Source: Microcebus murinus (Eukaryota; Chordata; Mammalia; Primates; Cheirogaleidae). Taken from it: DNA of 64,000 nucleotides. Below the pieces are notes generated by a model. That model did no database searches, had not been told where the DNA came from, and worked only from the letters and a program-made list of their open reading frames with translations. Below, piece after piece: positions 26,281 to 38,732 of the stretch (within the stretch, counting starts at the first letter, position 1; each line of letters opens with the position of its first letter). Position numbers and translations under genes: made by a program. The DNA lies in NCBI RefSeq assembly GCF_040939455.1, contig NC_134115.1:27616727-27680726 (forward strand). Reading direction: 5' to 3'.

Positions 26281-26343
26281 GAGATCCACTTTTTTTTTTC
26301 TATTTCTTTTTTTTTTTTCTTTTTTTTTGAGATCCACTTTTTT
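26281..26343 (-). mobile_element. poly(A)-only micro-insertion with 15-bp target duplication
   Basis: gagatccactttttt occurs at 26281-26295 and again at 26329-26343. Between them lies only a T-rich tract with a few C/A interruptions. This is the footprint expected when the L1 machinery copied little more than a poly(A) tail (antisense here) into the L1M. A tandem slippage origin is less likely because the repeated word is not itself simple sequence. Confidence 0.65.
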
Positions 26344-27126
26344 TAGCTTCCCCATATGAATAAGACCATGCAATATTTGTCTTTCTGTGCTTGGCTTATT
26401 TCACTTAACATAATGGCCTCCACTACCATCCATGGTGCTGAAAGTGGAAGGATTTCATTCTTTGTATGGCTAAATAATACATTGTGTATATATACCAAAT
26501 TTTCTTTATCTACCCATCTATTGATGGGCCCTTAGGTTGATTCCATATTTTGGCTATGGCGAATAGTGCTACCAAAAATGTGAGAGTGCAGATATTGCTT
26601 CAATACATTGATTTTCTTTCTTTTGGATATATACCCAGTAGTGGAATTGCTAGGTCATATGGTAGTTCTATTTTTAGTTTTTTGAGGAACCTCCATACTG
26701 TTCTCCATAATGGCTGTACTAATTTATATTCACACCAGCAGTATATGAGAGTTCCCCTTTCTCCACACTGCTTGCCAGCTTCTGTTATTGCCTGTCTATT
26801 TGATATAAGCCATTTTAACTGGGGTGAGATGATATTTCACTATGGTTTTGATTTGTATTTCTCTGATGATTAGTGATGTTGAGCATTTTTTATATACCTG
26901 TTGGCCATATGTATGTCTTTTTTTTTTTTTTGAGAATTATCTGTCCAAATCTTTTGCCCAGTTTTAAATCACATTATTCGGGTTTTCGCTATTGAGTTGT
27001 TTGAGCTCCTTATATGTTCTACCTATTAATTCCATGTCAGATGGATGATTTGTATATATTTTCACATATGGCTTGTCTCTTCATTTTGTTGATTGTTTCC
27101 TTTGCTGTGCAAGAGCTTTATAGCTC

Positions 27127-27272
27127 GATGTAATCTTTTTTCTTTTATTTTAGCATATTATGGGGGTACATGTGTTAAGCTTACCTATGTTGCCCATGCC
27201 TCACCTGCCCCCTCGAGTCGGAGCCTCAAGCATGACCATCCCCCAAACATTGCACAAGGTTGATGTAATCTT
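27127..27272 (-). mobile_element. short 5'-truncated lemur-type LINE-1 with target duplication
   Basis: A 124-bp insert (27138-27261) is flanked by gatgtaatctt at 27127-27137 and 27262-27272. It consists of an antisense A-rich tail then 'ttagcatattatgggggtac', also present at about 44980, so both are 3' ends of one L1 subfamily. It interrupts the antisense L1M, which is continuous on both sides. Confidence 0.9.
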
Positions 27273-29555
27273 ATTTCTCTATTTTTGTTTTGAGGTCTTG
27301 TACAAGAAATCTTTGCCCAGACTAGTAAGGTTCGTTGATTTTGTTTCTTTTCAAAAAAGACCTTTTTATTTCATTGATCTTTTGTATTGTTTTTTGTTCT
27401 CAATTTCATTTATTTTTTCTCTGATCTTTATTATTTCTTTCCTTTTACTAATTATGGGTTTGTTTATTCTGGCTTTTCTAGTTTCTCAAGATGCATCATT
27501 AGGTTGTTTATTTGAAGTCTTTTTACTTTTTTGATATTGGTATTTATTGCTATAAATTTCCTTCTTAGTGTTGCTTTTGCCATATCCCATAGATTTTTGG
27601 TATGTTGTATTTTCATTTTCATTCATTTCAAGAATTTTTCAAATTTTCTTCTTAATTTTTTCATTGACTTATTGGTCATTCAGGAGCATGTTGTTTAATT
27701 TCCATGTATTTGTGAAGTTTCTGAGGTTCTTCTTGTTTTTAATTTCCAGTTTTATTCCATTGTGATCAGAAAAGATACTTGATATGACTTTTTTTTTTTT
27801 TTTTTTGGAATGTGTTCCCTACTTGTTTTTGGCCTAAAGTATGGTCTATTCTGAAGAATGTTCTATGTGCTGATGAAAAAAATGTGTATTCTGCAGCAAT
27901 TGAGTGAATGTTCTGTAAATGTTGGTTAGACCTAGTAAGTCTAGTGTGTAGTTTAACTCCATTGTTTCTTTGTTGATTTTCTGTCTGGATGATCTGGTTT
28001 TTACTGAGATTGGGTTGTTAAAGTCCCCTACTGTTATTGAAGTATACCTTTCCCTTTATATGAGCTCCTTTATATGTTATATGCTTCTTCTCTCTTGCTA
28101 CTTTTAGGATCTTCTCTTTGTCCTTGACCTTTGTGAGTTTGATTATTGTGTGCCTTGACATAGCCTTATTTGAGTTGAATCTGTTTGGTGGTCTCAGACC
28201 TTGTGACACCTAGATATTTATATCTTTCTCAAGTTTTGAAATTTTTCTCTTATTATTTCTTTAAATAAGCTTTCTCCTCCTTCCTCTTGCTCAACTCCCT
28301 CTTGAACACCAGTAATTCTTAGATTTAGTCTTTTGAGGTAATTTTATATGTCTTTTAGGTGGTCTTTATTCCTTTTCATTCTTTTTTCTTTTTTCTCATC
28401 AGACTGTATATTTTCACATCACCAGTTTTCAAGTTCACTGATTTTTTTTCTTCTCTTGATTCATTCTGCTGCTGAGAGCCTCTAATGAATTCTTCAGTTC
28501 AGCAGATGTATTTCTCAGTTCCAAGATTTCTGTTTGGTTTTTATTGTTATTTCAATCACTTTGTTAAATTTCCTTGATAAATTTCTGAATTGTGTTTTTG
28601 TGTTATCTTGGAGATCACTGAGCTTTTTCTTAAAACTGCTACTTTAAATTCTTGGTCAGAGAGCTCACAAATCATTGTCTTGTTGGGGCCAGTTATTGGA
28701 TTTTTGCTTTGTCCTTTTGGGGAAGTCATGGTTCCCTTTTTGCTTTTGTTTCTTGTGGGTATATATGCCTATGTCTGTGCATTAAAGGATTGGTTATTTA
28801 TTCCAGTTTTCTCTGTCCAGCTTGCTTTGTTTTTTATTGGATACATTTGCTTAGCAAATCTTTATCTCTAGGTCACTGCCTCCTTTTCAGCCCTAGGTGA
28901 TGCCTTAAGCCCAGGTTTGCCTCAGCTCTAGTAAATAAGCAGAGCACAGCCTGTCATGATTGGGGGAGGTCCCAAAGTGATTATCTCAGCAGTATGGAGA
29001 GACTGGCTAGCGATTTGTGCCCAAGGGACCTGTGGAGCATACCTCCTACAGTGTGGTGCTGCTGAATAGCCACTCTGATTTTGTGTCTCCTTTGGCTGAG
29101 TTATCGAACAGGGTTTCCAAATCTAGGGGATGATTGTTGTCTCTGCCTGTCCTCAGGCACTTTTCTACTTGCAAGCATTCATGATGCTTCCTATGGGTTA
29201 AGGCAAGGACAAGTCTCCCGCCAGGGAACCCAAGATGGTAGGAAAGCTGGTTGACCTCCTCAATCTCACTTTTTCCAGTGTAGAAACCATGAGTTGGGGG
29301 AAGATTTTCTGTGTGCTTGATACAGAATGAAGAGGAGGGCATCACAGATGTGGAAGTCCAGTTCTCCTGTCATCTGCTCAGAGTTTTTTCACTTCTCTCT
29401 GGCCCCAGAATCTGTCTCATCCTCATATTTGAGTTCTGGATTGTTGCCCATGAAATCTAGGCAGTGCATGTTTGGTTTTGGTTTTCTGTGGGGAGGCAGA
29501 GGGAGGGAATGGAGCCAGCTTGCTTTTTTGCCACCATTGCAAAACTGGAAGTCCC

Positions 29556-29977
29556 TTATTTCCACATTTCTGTTTCATTTTTCTGTAATATATTCCTACT
29601 TTGAGTCTTTCTCTATAGTATGGCATAATCTACATGGAACCAAAGTTTAAACATTTTGGTGAAAATGTTACTTTTGGGTTAATTGGGGCTGCCTATATCT
29701 CAAAACTGTCACATTCATAATAAGTCTCAACATATAATGTCTAAAACTCAGGCAGCCCACTTTCTATCACATAATGCTTGACTAAATGTTTAATTCCTGA
29801 ATGATAATATAGTGCCATGTGTCTTGCGTTAAAATTGACTCTTAGCACTTATGACAAACTCTTGGTCTATGGACTAATACACCCATTTGCTTTAGCTATG
29901 TTTTCATTCTTGTGTGAAATATTCTATTTTTTAATTTTTATTTTCTTCAAACCAGTCTCCCAAACACAACCATTTGG
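29556..29977. other. unique sequence, nothing recognised
   Basis: AT-rich interval between an L1M and an L2 relic; no element recognised. Confidence 0.4.
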
Positions 29978-30640
29978 TAATAATTCATCCACTCAACAAA
30001 TGCTTGCTGAGCAAGGACTAGGACTCCTGCCTGCAAATAAACTTCTCTATAATGCAAAGAGACATGTGCAAATGCAAGAAAAGAAGGGGTTGAAAGCAAT
30101 ATCCTAGAAAGCCGTAGAGAATAACAGAGGCACAAAGAGAAAGTAAAGGTTTGATCTTAATTATATGGAAGGCTTCTTAAATGGCACGTATCAAGCAAAA
30201 AGCCTGTAGTCTGTTCACCAAGCAGGGGGAAGTGTATTTCAGGAAGAAGGAACTGAATGAACAAAGGCAGAAAGGCCAGAAACAACATTAGGGGCCCTGA
30301 AAGCAGCAAGATGCTCTCAGCACAACTGGGACATCAGGTCGTGACTGTGGTGGTGTGGTGGTGTGGTGGTATGGTGTGTGTGGTGGTGACAGCAAGAATG
30401 CAGTCAGCAAGAGATAAAACTGAAGAAAGAGCTGGGAGTGTGACATTGGAAGCCCTGCTAAGAATATTTAGCTTTATTTCATAGGGATGGCCACTAAAAA
30501 ATTATAACAAGGAGGGTGATATGATCCGGCATGGAAGATTGCTTGAATAGCTGCATTGAGACTAGAATGGAAGTGGGGAGGGACAGGACCAGAGTTTGGA
30601 AGACCGGTAAAGAAGCTACTGCAATTGTTAAGATGCTGAA
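29978..30640 (-). mobile_element. L2 fragment, antisense
   Basis: 'taattcatccactcaacaaa' is the antisense of the L2 end. 'aaggaactgaatgaacaaag', 'ggagggtgatatgatccggc' and 'gctactgcaattgttaagat' follow antisense L2 in order. A GTGGT-rich tract (30340-30386) is an internal expansion. L2-like antisense sequence appears to go on at about 30890-31010. Confidence 0.6.
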
Positions 30641-30734
30641 CAAAGGCTGTGAAAGTGAGGATAGAAAGAAAGAAGTAAACAGGAGGAAGAAATCATGCTG
30701 TAGAGAACTTTTCACAATCTGGCACATAATATAT

Positions 30735-30890
30735 TTTACTTACTTTCCCTCTGTCTTCCCTTTCTGGAATGTAGGTTCCATGGAAGCAGGGATTTTTTTT
30801 GTCAGTTTTAGTTCACTACTGTATTCCCAGCAACTTAACAGTGCCTGGCACAGAAGAGATACTCAATAAATGTGTTCAATGAATCAATTC
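30735..30890 (+). mobile_element. L2 3' end, sense
   Basis: 'ggttccatggaagcagggat', 'gtattcccagcaacttaaca' and 'gtgcctggcacagaagagat' then 'actcaataaatgtgttcaat' are the classic L2 terminal sequence in sense orientation. It sits between two antisense L2 pieces (29978-30640 and about 30890-31010). Confidence 0.75.
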
Positions 30891-31019
30891 CATGCAGGGT
30901 GAGGTGAGGATGACAAGTGTGATGCCCAGATTCCTGACTTTTAGGGGTGCACAACGAGAGCAAGAACACAAGCAGAGAAGCTGATTGGCAGGCAGGTCAG
31001 AGGGGCAGAAAATAGGGGG

Positions 31020-31744
31020 ACTGTGTCATTTTGAAAGATTTTGCTACCCTTCAACATGAGAATCAAAATCCCATCTACGATAAGGTAATTTCTCCACAAG
31101 AGAGCAGAAAACATAAGCTATCAAAATGAATTTTGGGGGAAAGTACTTTTTTAACAAAATGTTTTGATGCTTATTCTTTTGGGTCTCAAAAAACACTTTA
31201 ATCTCCCCGTATTCCACCATGCTTCCACAAGATCACCAACTATGTCAAACAATTCTGAGAGTTACTTTTTGGGTACATGTTAAAAATACCAATTTTATAG
31301 TAAACAAAAAATCAGGCCTTACTCAATCACCTGTGAAATAGTTATATGAGTAACGTCTATCTGATCCAAAACTTTTTCTATTAAAACTTACATTGGTGAG
31401 ATTGCTAGAGTGAGCATATGTGCCTATTTCCCTTCCTGCCACTCATGTTCAAATGACACAAAAAAGACAAAATGACAAACATATGTATTTCCTAAACAGA
31501 TCTCTGTGTTCAGCTTGAAGAGAGAGGGAAAAGGATACCATATTAGGAAACAAGAAATTTTGAGTGATTTATGAAATTTTCAAGCAGGTATAGAAACTAG
31601 AGTGTTCAAATTATTATAGGAGAAAAGTATGTACTATGAAGTTAAAAGTTATTCCGGTTACCATTCAGGATCAAAATAAACCAAGGCAGGGAACAGGAGA
31701 GGGTCCTGGGAGCAAACTAAAAGTAATGAATTAAAGGACTCCCC
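31020..31744. other. unique sequence, nothing recognised
   Basis: AT-rich; no gene or repeat recognised. Confidence 0.4.
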
Positions 31745-32215
31745 TTAGAATAACTAGGCCCAGAAATTCCATATCTACAAATTTTAGGCAACAGACATAC
31801 TCACCCATGTGCATACACAGATATTCACTGCAACTGTGTTCGGCAAAAGATGGAGAATGATCCAAATGTTCATTAGCAGAAGGCTGGTTAAATAAATCAT
31901 GGTACATGCATATAATGAAACATTATGCAGGCAACAAATAATGGTACCCATCTCCCTGTGGTTGAATGGAATGGTCTCCAGGATAAACTGTCAAGTGGAA
32001 AAAGCAAAGCGTAGAAAAGTACATAAAGCTTGCTGCCACTTATGTGAAATGGAAACCTGTTTGTATGTGTATAGAACATCTCTAAAACTGGAAATACTGG
32101 TTTGCTTTGTTGAGGAGAACCAGAATACTGAGGACAGGAGTGATACACTTAATTTTCACCATTTGTGTTTATATTACCTGTTCAAATATATCATATTTTT
32201 AAAGGCAAGAAATAG
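31745..32215 (+). mobile_element. old L1M-type 3' UTR fragment, sense
   Basis: 'tcatggtacatgcatataat', 'gaaacattatgcaggcaaca', 'ctgtcaagtggaaaaagcaa' and 'gtttgtatgtgtatagaaca' follow the L1ME-like 3' UTR. An open frame of 110 codons at 31899-32231 lies in this non-coding relic. Confidence 0.65.
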
Positions 32216-32389
32216 TGTGGAAGAGAAATGATAAAGTCGAGAAAATAGAAAACATAAAATAATTTGGGAGAAATAAGACAAAAAAAATCAGAAATCATAT
32301 TAAGTGTATCTAGAGTTTTTCCTGTAATTAAGAGAGATAATTGGTTTTAGGAGAAAAATCTAGCCTTGCTGTTTACAAGATATTAATAC

Positions 32390-32870
32390 ATACCTCAAAT
32401 GCAATGACACAGAAAAGTGACAAATAACCAGATGGAATAATATACCAGACAAATCCTAATCCCTCAAAAGTATATGTGGCAATTATAATATTATAAAACA
32501 AAATATAATACAAAGCAACAGCATTAAATAGGAAGGGATGATATCATATGTTGATAAGAAGTGTAATCCACAAAGAACATAGATTATCATGAATATTTAC
32601 ACATTTATAAAAAGCTTCAAAACATACTTTGTTTTCAAAGACTGTTTATTTTCAAGGGATAATTATGAAGTGTATAATCATAATAAGAGATTTTAACATG
32701 CCCTCAGAAGTCAACAAAGAAGACAGATAAGAAATAAGTAAATGCACAGAGGATTTGAATTTAAAAATAGTAAGTCTAAACTATTTTATATATATTGAAC
32801 TCTGTATCTAGCAAATAGAGAATGCACACTCTTTTCAAAGTACCATGTTTACAAAATGCTGCACAAACCA
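32390..32870 (+). mobile_element. probable old L1 ORF2 (endonuclease end) fragment, sense
   Basis: 'ataataagagattttaacat', 'agtcaacaaagaagacagat' and 'agagaatgcacactcttttc' parallel the L1 ORF2 words 'atagtagggaacttcaacac' and 'agaatacacattcttctcaa'. Frames are destroyed. Divergence is high and the boundaries are guesses. Confidence 0.4.
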
Positions 32871-34311
32871 AGGAATTTTTACCTACATATCATACTCCAA
32901 AGCTACTATTTTGATTCATTGCCCAACCAAGAACATTTAATATCACCTGATTTTTTTGCATCTTTGCCAACACAGGGGCTTTGGTAGGAGATGAAGACTG
33001 GTTTTTCTTGTTTGACTTCTTTAATTCTGAAGCAGGGATATAAATTATGCAATTAATATTTTTAAGCATTTTAATTTCAAATAACAAAGTTTTTGAGTCA
33101 TGATGAAGATGTAATATCTCAGGTCAGCCAAGGCAAAATTATAAAATAACTTTTTTTTATGGAGCCTCCAGTCTCCCTTTGGTGCTCCCTTTTCCTCTTT
33201 TTAAGACACCCTTCTCCCTCGCAGTTTCACCCCCAGGTCCTTGGGTTCTTCAACCCAAGCATATCAGGACTGGGCATGAACAGATGGGCAACCATTGCTC
33301 CCACATCAGCTTTCCAGAAAAACTTTAAAGCCTTGTTGTGCCATAACATTGCAAGTTCCTTGACAAACAACAGTACATATGTTCATAGACCTTTCCCCAG
33401 AAATCCTTCAGAAACTCTACATTTATCTATCTTTCTTTCACCAACCTCAAATCTTAATCTGTTGCTAGAGAAGCCTGATAATCTTGTATTTCAGGGTAAA
33501 TTTAATGTGTCTATTTGCTGCCTCAGAAGAATTTCCATCTGAAATGTTATCTCTAATTACGCAGTGAAATTTAGGCATCAGCAGAACAAGTAGGTCAGAT
33601 GTTTAAAGAACTCCATTTGATGCCTAATTTCTTAATTCTCTTAAACAATGAGCTCAGATGTTATCCTGATTCTCCTCAGCTTGCTACCAGCTAACTACAA
33701 GATACATGGTAATACCTTTCAGACCAAAACCAGCCTTGGCTTAAAGAGTTCTAATAACTTAAAGAGTTAGCCAGAGTTCCACCTTAGCCTCCTGGTTCTT
33801 TCTCCAGTGGATCCCAAATTTTCTTCTCAATTCAGGCATCCCTTCCTGAGTTCAGAGTATTAAATAGCTGCCTCTCAACTCCCAAAGGAGTCTCTAGGAG
33901 TATCAATAGTGGTTTGGGACAATGTCCACAAGGCACCTTGGCCAAACCCATTGTTAAACTGAAGCAGATTTCTGTGCAAATTTGAGTTGGAACACACCCC
34001 CTCCTTACAATCCTTACCAGAGATCACAACTGTGGCCCATGACCCAAACATAGTGCATAGATGCATTTTGTTTGTCTCTCTATATTTTTTAACTTTTTGA
34101 GTTCAAATGTCTATGGAGGTGTTTCAACTTGCAACATCTGCCTTAACACTACTCATTCTAGGCTCTGACCTTGGGACATAAACAAGTACAACAGAGTCAG
34201 GTAGCTCACAAGTCAGGTGCTTGTTTTATCTTCCCTGCCACATCATTTCTTTTCCCAATATTTAAGGCACAGACAAAAAGGTGAGAGCTATTGAATTCCA
34301 ATCACAACTGT
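32871..34311. other. unique sequence, nothing recognised
   Basis: A 127-codon plus-strand open frame (33159-33542) starts MEPPVSLWCSLFLFLRH and shows no domain. It lacks an obvious promoter, splice or polyadenylation context. No repeat family is recognised here with confidence. Confidence 0.4.
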
Positions 34312-34600
34312 CCTTATAGCTCAGTGTGTGACCTTAAACAAGTTACATTATCTCTATGAGAGACACTAGAGGATTTCTCAGGCAACTAATAGTTTAACAG
34401 CCTATGATTCTTTGTGCTCTTTTCTCTCCACCATAGTGACAAAACTTAGAATTATATATTAGGAAATCCTATTATGACTACTTCCTATGTAGTTCAAAAT
34501 AGACAAGCACTATTATGATTCCATTTTACAGATGGAGAAACCTGACACATGAAACAGTTAAGTGCAATAGTAACTCAGGATGGATAATCAAACAACATGT
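34312..34600. repeat. two short MIR fragments in opposite orientation
   Basis: 34312-34372 has sense MIR core 'cagtgtgtgaccttaaacaa' then 'gttacattatctctatgaga'. 34495-34585 has antisense MIR 'gattccattttacagatgga' then 'gaaacctgacacatgaaaca'. Both are short and diverged. Confidence 0.5.
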
Positions 34601-35212
34601 TGGCTTCCCTACAAAGCTTCCTCTGACTTGGAAAATAAAATCTTTGTTATTTTTAAGCATTATTTGGGACTTTTTCCTCCGCCTTTTTCTCTACCATTAG
34701 TTGTTACTATCCCAGAAGTTGAAATTTATGCCTGAGGCGCCACATAGTTATGTTGTCTGTATATTAAAATGTCATTTTGTCAGCCACCCTCTATCTGTAT
34801 CAGTCAATCCACGGACTTTGTGACAATCACGCTTTTCAATGAAAATACACAGTCAGCCGTACTCTGCCAACACTACCATGTACTTTTACCCATTTGCTTT
34901 GGTTGAAGTTATCTTCTGCTCTATTACATGGGTCTATGAGCAGCTGTACTGTGCTATGTAGGACTTCTGGACCTGGATAGCTTAGTCTTATTAATTTCTC
35001 CATCTGTCTATAATCTAAATGTTCAAATCAATGGTGAGTTGATTACATACTTATATATATCTATCTTTATGTATATTCATATATTTATTTTGTGTATTTA
35101 CATAAGATTAGCAAGAGTGGAAGGTAACGTATTTGAAAATATACATCACTATGCTTGACACATAGAAAGGCCCCAAAATCATAGTTTTATTTTTTTTCAT
35201 TGGGGAGAAGGC
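34601..35212. other. unique sequence, nothing recognised
   Basis: AT-rich; nothing recognised. Confidence 0.4.
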
Positions 35213-35570
35213 TGTCTTAGTCCATTCAGACTGCTATAACAAAATATCAGAAACTGGGTGGCTTACAAACAACAGAAATTTATTTCTCACAGTCCTGGAG
35301 GCTGGGACATCCAAGATCAAGGCTCCACAGATTCCTGGGCTAATATATTTATGTTTAGGGTCCATAAAGAGCAGCTTCTAGCTATGTCCTCACATGGGAA
35401 AAGGGAAAAATCAGGTCTCTGAGGCCTCTTTTATAATGGCACTAATTTTATAATGATCACTAATCATGACCTAATCATCTCTCAAAGGCCCCACCTCCTA
35501 AAGCCATCACATTGGTCCTTCAGTTTCAACATATGAATTTCTGGGGGACACAGTTATTCAGACCATAGTG
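35213..35570 (-). mobile_element. MLT1A-type solo LTR (ERVL-MaLR), antisense
   Basis: Starts 'tgtcttagtccattcagact' and runs through 'gctataacaaaatatcagaa', 'acagaaatttatttctcaca', 'gacctaatcatctctcaaag' and 'ctgggggacacagttattca' to 'gaccatag'. This is the complete reverse of an MLT1A-like LTR of about 360 bp. The internal part of the retrovirus-like element is absent. MaLR LTRs are old and shared by many mammals; no activity is expected. Confidence 0.8.
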
Positions 35571-36241
35571 GGGATTATATTATTATAATCATGACCAATG
35601 CAATAATAAGAGGTCTCTGTTTGGAAGTTAATGAAGTATCTTCCTCTTAAAGAATTACAGAGCCTTCTCATTAGATTCTTGTTCTATGTGCTTGCCTTGT
35701 GGTTAGGAATCTACTTTATAGATAGTAACATGGTCTCTGTTCAGATGTGGTCTCATTGACTTAACTTCTTTCAGGGGAAAAATGCATTGCTAATGGTCAC
35801 CTTGTCTCAAATTGCAGATTACGGTATTTCGGATGGGATCAGAAGGACACCAAGACATTGATTTAGCTATCCTGACAGCTTTACTCAAAGGTAAAAGAGT
35901 TTCTCTGTCCAGAGAATGCAAAAAGAATTTAAATGGATTAACACAGCAATGTATGTCTTTTAATAGTGGATATAATCCCAAATGATACTATGGCACATTA
36001 AGTTACTGATAACATAAGGTACCTTGCCTCTAAGACACTGTTACTGCTATTAAATTCTCCTAGAATAGATCTTTTATACTGTGACTTTTACAAGATTTAA
36101 ATATACTACAATTCATGTTCCACTGAATTATAAACATATATAAAGAAAAAGGCTGACATAATATGTAAAGCACAAGATTACCTGAGGTTATTTAATAAAA
36201 TTATTATCCTATCTACTTTCAAAAACCATTTGACATGGCAT
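35571..36241. other. unique sequence, nothing recognised
   Basis: AT-rich; nothing recognised. Confidence 0.4.
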
Positions 36242-36357
36242 ATGTGTGTGTGTGTGTGTGTGTATGTGTATATATGTGTATATACACACTCACACAAACA
36301 GTACATTAAAAATGGAAAATCAAACACCATAGAGAGGAAGGGAGAAAGAAATAAACC

Positions 36358-36389
<32 letters not shown>

Positions 36390-36449
36390 TACCAAAAAAT
36401 ATATATATTTATATATATAAATAAATCAAAAAATATATATATATATAAA
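36242..36449. repeat. cluster of TG, A and TA microsatellites
   Basis: A (TG)n tract at 36242-36263 passes into mixed TATG/TATA. Then an A run with (TA)n follows at 36357-36390, and two more (TA)n tracts within A-rich linkers to 36449. No transposon is recognisable around it. Confidence 0.9.
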
Positions 36450-36899
36450 GACAGTAGTCTTTGTTATAGTTGAGCATTAAATTTAACTTTCAGCTTCCTG
36501 GGAGTGAAAAATAAAATGGAAATACTCTGAGTTGTAGGATTTTGATTTATAAGGTGAGTGTTTTCCTATTCTCCAGTCCCAGTATTACAAAGGTGTCTCA
36601 CTACATGTCTCATCCTTGGAGCCATATCCAACAGCAGTTTCCTGTAGGTTCCACAGATCAAATCCCATCTTTAATGTGCCCTAATGAGTATATTACACTC
36701 AACTAACAATTTTCAGTATTCAAATAAACAAGAGGAAGTTGCCCTGCAGCACTAAAATTCAAATGGAAGTATAAAACAAAACAAATCCACAAATCTCACT
36801 GAATGTGGTTCTGGGTTACAAACATCTCTTACGTTGTCCCTTGGCCCCATAGTCTGTCTGCTGCAGTGTTAGCACCTGGTTGGTCACTACCTGTGTGTC
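36450..36899. other. unique sequence, nothing recognised
   Basis: No gene or repeat recognised. Confidence 0.4.
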
Positions 36900-37005
36900 G
36901 TCTCCCTAGATTATAAACTCTATGAGGGCAAAGAATGTATCTTGTTCATGACTACATCCTCAGCATTTTGCACAAGCTTAGCACTGATAGAATACCATCA
37001 TCTTT
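36900..37005 (+). mobile_element. L2 3' end fragment, sense
   Basis: 'agattataaactctatgagg', 'gcaaagaatgtatcttgttc' and 'gcattttgcacaagcttagc' resemble L2 'agactgtaagctccttgagg' and following sequence. Confidence 0.55.
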
Positions 37006-37139
37006 TTTAGTAAATGAAGAGATTAATGATTTTTCAGTGATTCAGGGACAGATTCAGTATTCCAAAATTAAAATTCAGAATAGTTAACTCTTTCATTCTA
37101 TTTTCTAGTCTGCATACTCTTCCTCCACTATTAATATTT

Positions 37140-37372
37140 TCTTCAGGCCTCATGATGTGGCAGCCACTGTGCTAAGCTCTTTGCAAATACTGTAAACATT
37201 GATTACTGCAACAACTATGTAGTGTAGGAGCTATTTTTAACCTCTATTTTATGGATGGGGTAAGTGGAGCTACAAGAGGTGGTAACTTGGTAGAGGTTAC
37301 AGTGCTAGGTAGTAAACCTGGATGTAAGTCCAAGTATGTCTAACTTTTCACTATACCACATTCACTATACCA
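37140..37372 (-). repeat. MIR SINE, antisense
   Basis: 'ggcagccactgtgctaagct', 'aacctctattttatggatgg', 'acttggtagaggttacagtg' and 'cctggatgtaagtccaagta' fit antisense MIR. Confidence 0.65.
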
Positions 37373-37439
37373 CCCTTTGACAATAGTAGTCGTCTGTCCT
37401 CTCCACCCACTCCCCAAATACATATGTGCACGTTCATTC

Positions 37440-37801
37440 AAAATCCTCATTACAGCCAGGCGGGGTGGCTCACACCTGTAATCCTAGCATTCTGGGAGGC
37501 CGAGGTGGGCGGATAGCTCAAGGTGAGGAGTTTGAGACCAGCCTGAGCAAGAGTGAGACCCATCTCTACTATAAATAGAAAGAAATTAATTGGCCAACTA
37601 AAACTATATAGAAAAAATTAGCTGGGCATAGTGGCGCATGCCTGTAGTCCCAGCTACTCAGGAGGCTGAGGCAGAAGGATCCCTTGAGCCCAGGATTGTT
37701 TGAGGTTACTGTGAGCTAGGCTGATGTCATGGCACTCTAGCCCGGGCAACACAGTGAGACTCTGTCTAAAAAAAAAAAAATAGAAAAGAAAAATCCTCAT
37801 T
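37440..37801 (+). mobile_element. Strepsirrhine-type Alu with 12-bp target-site duplication
   Basis: A sense Alu at 37452-37789 has the derived linker box. It is flanked by aaaatcctcatt at 37440-37451 and 37790-37801, a perfect duplication. The tail is a short A run with tagaaaag. Confidence 0.95.
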
Positions 37802-38061
37802 GCTTTTCAAGAGGTTCACAATCCCATGAAGTGTATCATGTGCCCCAGGTTGAGAACCTCTTCTGTAAAGCATTTCCTTCCCGTGAACAAAAAAAATACA
37901 AACACTGTTCGCATTTGGGACCAGGACTATGCATGGGCTGAACCACAAAGCCTACTATGGGCTCCACTCTCCCCTCATCAGAGACAAAAATAAAAATTTG
38001 AGGCAAGTAACTCTATGATAGTTGCTCTTCTTATATAAAGATTTTAAAAAGTAATTATGTT

Positions 38062-38300
38062 GGTAACTAACATTTATTAAGGACTTGCTATGTGCCAAAT
38101 AGCATGCATTCCATGTATAAATTTGTTTGTTCTTTGCAATAGTTCAATTGTTAAAAAAATTGTTCAGTTTTTACAAGCCCCATTTTATAGATGAAGAACT
38201 TAAGGTACAAAGCAATTCAGTAACGTGCCTGAGATAAGTTGGCCAGTAAATGGTAGGAACGGTCTGACTGCATAGTCCTCACTTAGGTACAACACTCAGG
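38062..38300 (-). repeat. MIR SINE, antisense
   Basis: 'actaacatttattaaggact', 'tgctatgtgccaaatagcat', 'ccccattttatagatgaaga' and 'aacttaaggtacaaagcaat' follow antisense MIR/MIRb. Confidence 0.65.
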
Positions 38301-38512
38301 TGTCTCTGTCTCATTGATAATAAGAAATGAAACACCACTTTTATGACTCTGGTGAAACTCATGGCAAATGGACAGGTGATTCAATTGTTGGGAAAAATAT
38401 ATTGTTCATCATAATATCTTCTGTTGAAAATATTTTCTTCCTCTTTCACCAATTTGTGAGACTTTAAATTGTGTTTCCTCTTTGAATCCGTCTCAGAATT
38501 TATTTGTTGTTA

Positions 38513-38732
38513 TTATAGAATAGTTGTTTTCCAACTTTTTTGAGCATGACACCCCACGTGAAATACATATGAAGTACATTAAATAATATTTACATTGACA
38601 ATATGTGATGAAATTGGATATTTTCTATTCTAATCTATTCTGTTCTTTTTAATGCTGATTGTATCCCACTAAATTGATTTCACAATCCACTGATGGGTCA
38701 TAACCTGCAGTTTAAAAAACACTGCCATAGAA
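38513..38732. mobile_element. hAT-type MITE with 8-bp target duplication
   Basis: A 204-bp element (38521-38724) begins 'tagttgttttccaacttttt' and ends 'cagtttaaaaaacactg', which are imperfect terminal inverted repeats. The 8-bp flanks ttatagaa and ccatagaa agree at 6 of 8 positions, as expected of an old hAT insertion. Internal words such as 'attgatttcacaatccactg' and 'atgggtcataacctgcag' recall Charlie-type MITEs. The family name is not certain. Confidence 0.65.

Larger units (their letters stand above)
26104..29555 (-). mobile_element. long antisense L1M, internally deleted, with later insertions
   Basis: From the left it reads the L1M 3' UTR in antisense ('tatacccagtagtggaattg', 'ggtcatatggtagttctatt'), then ORF2 ('tgatcttttgtattgttttt', 'aggagcatgttgtttaattt', 'gtattctgcagcaattgagt'), then sequence like the old L1M 5' end ('atttctttaaataagctttc', 'tttctgtttggtttttattg') up to about 29555. 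The reverse-transcriptase part of ORF2 appears deleted near 27330. It was itself hit by a short L1 (27138-27261) and a poly(A) micro-insertion (26296-26328). No intact frame remains. Confidence 0.75.

Noticed and set aside
26550..28900. Series of plus-strand frames of 60-124 codons
   Set aside because: They lie on the antisense strand of an L1M. They are neither L1 proteins nor host genes.
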